Origin: Lactarius indigo
Taxonomy: Eukaryota > Basidiomycota > Agaricomycetes > Russulales > Russulaceae
DNA: 64,000 nt
NCBI GenBank assembly: GCA_025766275.1
Contig: JAFKAC010000035.1
Coordinates: 248,001-312,000 of the forward strand
Direction: 5' to 3'
Shown here: one piece after another, positions 59,626 through 64,000 of the stretch
Layout of the letters: each line of letters starts with the position of its first letter
Position numbering within the stretch: position 1 is the first letter of the stretch
Notes under the pieces: model-generated
Seen by the model: the letters and a program-made list of their open reading frames with translations, nothing else
Database searches by the model: none
What the model was told of the DNA's origin: nothing
Program-made: the position numbers and the translations under genes

Positions 59626-62151
59626 ACCTTAAACGGTCTGTGGCGTTGCGCCGCCAGTTTTGCTGTGGGTTGGTTGGTTTGCAGGTGTTTTCCTTCTAGC
59701 CATACCTGGTCGTTGACTTGATAGCATGGGGTATCTTTATGCTGGATCCAGCTATCTTGTGCCTTCTTGATAAGGTCCTGGGCAAGTTGGCGCGCTTCTT
59801 TCAGTTGCGTCAGTCTGGTGATTACATTCGGGATCGGAGATGGCTTATCTGTCCAATCAGCCGTCGGGTTATACCCCATCAGAAGCATAAATGGCGATTG
59901 TTTCGTGTGTTCGTGGGGCCAGTTGTTATGAGCGAATTCTGCTATGGGAAGGTATGCCGCCCAGTTATCTTGACGCTCATTAGCCCAGAACCACAGATAT
60001 TGCTTGAGCCACTGATTGGTCCATTTGGACTGTCCATCTGTGCGTGGATGGTAGGCTGTCGAGATGTTCTGTTGGATGCCCAGTATGCAGCATACCTCCC
60101 TTGTGAATTTGGAGGTGAACTGGGGGTCGCGGTCGCTGATGATTTTGCAGGGTAGTCCGAACCATTTGAACACATGGTCGATGTACAGGATAGCAGTGTC
60201 TTCTGCCGTGATCTCTTCATTTCATGGAATGAACACAGATGCCTTGCTACAGTCGTGATCTGTAACGGTCAGAATACTGTCGTACGACTGAGAGAGTGGT
60301 AGTTTAGTAATGAAGTCTAGGGCAATGGTGTGGAATGGAGGGGCGTTTGTTATGGCGGTGATGGGGTGTAATGGCGTGTGGGTTGGTCTGGTATTGACCT
60401 TGTTCCGCTGACACTCCGCACATCCCGTGACGTATTCATATACGTCTTGGCGAATACGTGGCCACCAATGGTGTTGTTCTACAATTCGTTGTGTTCAACT
60501 TATCCCGGGGTGTCTGTGCACTGGTGGGTCATGGTGATCTTGTATGATAGCCTGATACGTTGCCATGGGTCCAGTGATTACCAATCGCCCGTCCCTGTAC
60601 CATTCTCCGTCTATTTTCTTGAGGTTATGGGGGTCGACCCAATTCTTAATGATGGCGGGGTCTTGTTGTTGCCTCGGTTGTTGCATCATGGGATGTATTT
60701 CCAGCATGCGTGCAGTATTAGTGGCTTGTATAAATACCTCCGGGGGTAGGACAACTACACCTTGGTTATCTTCTTCTCCCTGATCATAATCCAGGCGCCT
60801 TGACAGCGTGTCTGCTCTGCCGTTGTTCTTTCCTTTGATATGATGGATTTTGAAGTCATACTCCATCAACTCCAGTACCTCCCAGGCAACCCTTCAACTG
60901 ATCTTTTGCGGGGTCTTCCAGTACTGCAAGTTCAAATGGTCCAAGAATATTTTGATCTTGTGCGGGGATCCTGCGAGTAAGGGGCGCCAGTGCTGGAGAG
61001 CCTTTACAATGGCGAGGAGTTCTAGGTTGTAGATGTCGTAGTTGCGTTCTGCTTCGCTCAGCGTTGCAGAGTAGTACCCTATCGGGTGCCTGCACCCATC
61101 ATATTTCTTTTGTAGAAGGACCGCACCTACTGCGAATCCAGAGGCATCGACCTCCAGTTCAAATTGATCTTGTAGAGTAGGGTGTGCCAGCACCAGTTCT
61201 TCGGTAACGAGGTGTTTGAGTGTTTTGAATGCGCAATCTTCCTCTTCTGTCCACCGCCATTCCGTGTCTTTTCTTGTGAGTCGGTTCAGCAGTCGGGCGT
61301 GTGTAGCAAAACCTCGGATGAATAAGCGGTAAAAGTTGCAGAAACCTAGGAAAGAGCGTACGTCCCTAACTTTTGTTGGTGTCAGCCAATCCCTGATACC
61401 TTGAACTTTTACCGGGTCCATATGTGTTACCCCCTTTTCAAGGATTACCCCCAGGTAATCCATCCAAGGTTGGTGAAAAAGGCATTTTTCGAGTTTGAAG
61501 TACAGGTCATGTTCCTGGGCTACGTGAAGGACGTCCGTGACCGCTGCGACATGGTCCGCGGAATCATGACCTTCGCGCGTTGCAATGCCAATGTCGTCCA
61601 TGTAGACACGGATGACAGTGCCACAGAGTTCATGTTTTGCGATCATGTCCCGATAGATGTGATTCATCATTGTTTGAAAGGTTGCGGGTGAGTTTGTGAG
61701 GCCAAAGAACATGACTGTTGGTTCAAAAAGGCCGAATTTGGTTTTGAAAGCCACCTTCTCCTGGTCCCCCTCTCGAATGCGGATGTTGTTATACCCCCAT
61801 CGGATGTCAAGCTTCGTATAGATATGCACATTGCTGAGGTCGTAAATAAGATCTTGAATGAGAGGTAAGGGGTATTGATTGCGTATGGTGTGAGAGTTGA
61901 TTATCCGGTAGTCCTGCACCGGGCGTAGTTTTCCGTCCTTCTTTTTAACAAAGAAAAATGATGAAGTGTATGGGGAGATGGAAGGGCATAGATATCCCTG
62001 CTTAAGTTTTTCGTCCAGGAATTCCTTAAGCTTGCCCTCTTCTTCCTGCGTTAGCAGGTATATTTTACAGTCTATTGTGGATGGTGTTCCTGGTTTGAAG
62101 TCAATAGCGTGATCCCATGGTCTAGCAGGGGGGAAGCGTTGAGACGCTTCT
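59626..62151 (-). pseudogene. gypsy-1 Pol: RT, RNase H, integrase
   Basis: One minus-strand frame from 62151 down to the copia B insertion, with three in-frame TGA codons at 60894-60896, 60495-60497 and 60222-60224. RT: KKKDGKLRPVQDYR, KLDIRWGYNNIRI, and catalytic YMDD (VYMDDIGIAT). RNase H: ELEVDASGFAVGAVL. Then a linker (ADTLSRR). Integrase: zinc-finger-like HHWWPRIRQ... CAECQR, and core DFITKLP, ISDRDPQFTSKF, STAYHPRTDGQSKWTNQ; the usual E of DGQSE is K here. Non-functional. Confidence 0.88.
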
Positions 62152-62659
62152 TGTTACGGTACGGACTTAATGACTCATTACACACGACTCACGACCGGTT
62201 ATGACTACGGTCCGGTATCAGTATTAGTCATGGACTCTTACTTCGCATCAGTCAGCATAGTAGTTCGCATGTGATTGTGACTCATGTATGACTCATTCCT
62301 AGGATAGCTGTACTAGGGTTCGAGCTAGTTACGCTATTGGTTACCTACTATTTCAGCGGCGCTTTAAAGCCCGCGTGTATCTGTATAAGTAGTCGACTCG
62401 GAAGACCAAGAGTCCCCATCTTGGTCTTCTTCAATCCATCCCTTGAATCATCTCTCGTCTGCCTTAGTTTCGGACTAAGTGCCCTTCCACTTATATCCAC
62501 CAAGGGATACTCCTCTTTATCCTTTTGCTGCAGCGTGTGCCAAGTCGTGCCCCTGTTCAGCTTGTGTTGGGTTTACACGCAGTCCCCATTCACCTTCTTT
62601 GCTAAGTCGACTACGCCTATTTCGAGTCCAAGTCGGACTAACGCCGGTGGAGCATAACA
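62152..62659 (+). repeat. gypsy-2 5' LTR
   Basis: 508 bp, TGTTACGG...GCATAACA, homologous to the solo LTR at 53852-54362. TATAAGTA near 62383, then an 11-bp hairpin at 62401-62429. Confidence 0.9.
62401..62429. other. hairpin in gypsy-2 LTR
   Basis: Stem GAAGACCAAGA / TCTTGGTCTTC, 7-nt loop GTCCCCA, about 20 nt after the TATA box. Same in the solo LTR at 54102-54130. Confidence 0.8.
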
Positions 62660-64000
62660 TTAAGACCAAGATCCTCAATCGTGGCGTACTCGACTAGAGA
62701 CCAGTGGACGTCATTCCGTCCTTATCATATTGAAAGACGAGGAGATCGCAACGTACCCACAAGATTTCTAGAAGCAGCTCAGTGGAGAGAACGAGGAGAA
62801 GACACTGGATACTTCGTAGAGTTTAACAACCCTAACCGTTTCCGACCTGTTGAGTTCAATTTCGAACACCTCTGTTGGACGGAAGTTACTTGGAATCCCA
62901 TAGACCACCGCTGGGATATTGTACGACCAGCAGGAAGAAACTACAACTGCGATATCGACGCGCAAGAACTAAACAGCCGCGCAGATTACGGCCCTATTGA
63001 CGGCCAAGCACAAGAACACACCGACGAAGGGATCAGTGGAGAAGAAACCCCCGAAAGTCAATCACCAAGTAGGGGAACCACGCCAGCAGAAGACGCCAGC
63101 CTGGGAGCTATTGGCAAACGCATCATACAACAAACTGAGTCCCTTACTATTCACCAACCCGAACCAGAAGTAATCCACATTCACAGCCCAGCAGTCGCAA
63201 TGGCAACCGCCACTATTACACAAGAAGAAATACAACTCACCGAAAGAGACCAAATAGCCCTGGAAGAACAGAGACGCATCGCAGAAGAATCCCGAACCAA
63301 TCTAGCTCCTATCAATCCCTATACCGGCCATCGAATGACCGAAGATGACATAGCAATCCATTGAGCCATCGGACCTGACGTGGCCGACCCCCCTAGTGGA
63401 GGAGGTGGACCTCCTGGCGATCTGCCAGGGGGAGGAGGAAGACCTCCGTCAAGAGGACCCGGATTTGGAGGATTCCCAGGAGGGCTCCCAGGAGGACCAC
63501 CAGGGGGAGGACACCCCAGAGGGGGATTACCAGGTGCAGGTCCCGTCATTCCTCCAAGTAACAAATTAGCTGGCGAAGCACCCACAGTATTTGACGGAGA
63601 ACGTGCAAAAGTCGAAGCGTTTCTCACTCAGTGGCATGTCTATTGGGGCATGAATGCCGATGAAGGCATTATGGCGACACCATACCGACGTGCCTTACTT
63701 TTTCTGTCATATATCAAAGGCGTCAACGTCAGCGAATGGGTGTTAGCAATGCTCACCTGGCTTAACGGCCAGATACAAGCAGGAATACCCCGTACGAGTG
63801 AAGGACTATGGAACGAAGTCACGCGCAGCTTCATGCAGCGTTTCCGGAACACGATGGAGCAAGAGCAAGCTCAATATGAGCTTAAGAAAGGAATCAAAAT
63901 GATCGGGGGCAACTTAGATGAGTATTGTACTCAATTCGAACAGTTAATACACCGCGCTCAGTACAGACTCGACGATCTGCAAACGCTTGATTTATTTGCA
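62660..64000 (+). CDS. gypsy-2 Gag region with one in-frame TGA, no N-terminal ATG, 3'-partial
   Basis: A single frame is open from the LTR edge to the window end except for TGA at 63362-63364. The first 230 codons have no ATG near the start. After the stop comes a Gly/Pro-rich hinge, then a retrotransposon-gag-like region (TVFDGERAKVEAFLTQWHVY, ALLFLSYIKG, WNEVTRSFMQRF, EYCTQFEQLIHRAQY). The stop may be a mutation, or the second half may be translated from its own start; the lack of a starting ATG suggests a spliced or degenerate N-terminus. Confidence 0.75.

Larger units (their letters stand above)
50711..62151 (-). mobile_element. gypsy-1: chromodomain Ty3/gypsy element, split by copia B and cut by gypsy-2
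   Basis: Minus-strand element visible in two blocks, 50711-52755 and 59621-62151. Its 3' LTR is the leftmost part. It is interrupted by copia B (GAACC duplication at 52751-52755 and 59621-59625) and again at 62151 by gypsy-2; its 5' end lies beyond the window. Order on minus is RT, RNase H, integrase, chromodomain, LTR, which is the Ty3/gypsy order (chromovirus type). Confidence 0.88.
62152..64000 (+). mobile_element. gypsy-2: Ty3/gypsy-type element, 3'-partial
   Basis: Plus-strand element inserted in the gypsy-1 RT region. LTR 62152-62659, then a gag frame running off the right edge. The 5-bp flank is CTTCT (62147-62151); the other side is not visible. Class is inferred from the gag domain, since pol lies outside the window. 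Confidence 0.8.

Overview
The window looks like an accessory, repeat-rich region of a basidiomycete (probably Agaricomycete) genome. The reasons are many short GT-AG introns (mostly 47-80 nt), STAND NLR genes with a fungal Goodbye-type N-terminus plus NACHT and ankyrin repeats, a family of F-box-like genes, and Ty1/copia and chromodomain Ty3/gypsy retrotransposons. All assignments come from reading the sequence; no database search was run.

Layout. (1) 1-3.9 kb, plus strand: an NLR gene entering from the left edge, followed by an F-box-like remnant. (2) 4.2-8 kb, plus: two tandem short-chain dehydrogenase/reductase genes, each with six exons and a 7-nt microexon. (3) 9.5-15 kb: two apparently single-copy genes of unknown function, one plus (six exons, Pro-rich tail) and one minus (Ser/Pro-rich, disordered). 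(4) 18.9-49.1 kb, minus: an alternating array of F-box-like genes and NLRs. In transcription order it runs NLR4, F6 (broken), NLR3, F5 (broken), NLR2 (nonsense codon in the ankyrin region), F4 (intact), F3 (broken), F2 (intact). The left-edge NLR1/F1 pair is an inverted copy of the NLR2/F4 pair. (5) 38.9-45.1 kb: a complete Ty1/copia element (copia A, 432-bp LTRs, target duplication AGGCA) inserted in a coding-like exon of an unknown gene. (6) 50.7-64 kb: a nest of retrotransposons. Gypsy-1 (minus, chromodomain) is split by copia B (613-bp LTRs, target duplication GAACC). Copia B carries a solo LTR (target duplication CCGAG) of the gypsy-2 family. A gypsy-2 copy (plus) also interrupts gypsy-1 and runs off the right edge.

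How it fits together. The NLRs are predicted intracellular sensors: Goodbye effector-side domain, NACHT ATPase switch, and a variable ankyrin sensor of 9 to 14 repeats. They are interleaved with F-box-like genes that may be adaptors for ubiquitin ligases. Only NLR3, NLR4, F2 and F4 assemble into uninterrupted complete reading frames; NLR1 is open as far as it is visible. The rest show birth-and-death decay. The retroelements show a strong transition bias at CpG: all 11 differences I found between paired LTRs are CpG versus TpG or CpA, as expected if cytosine methylation targets these repeats.
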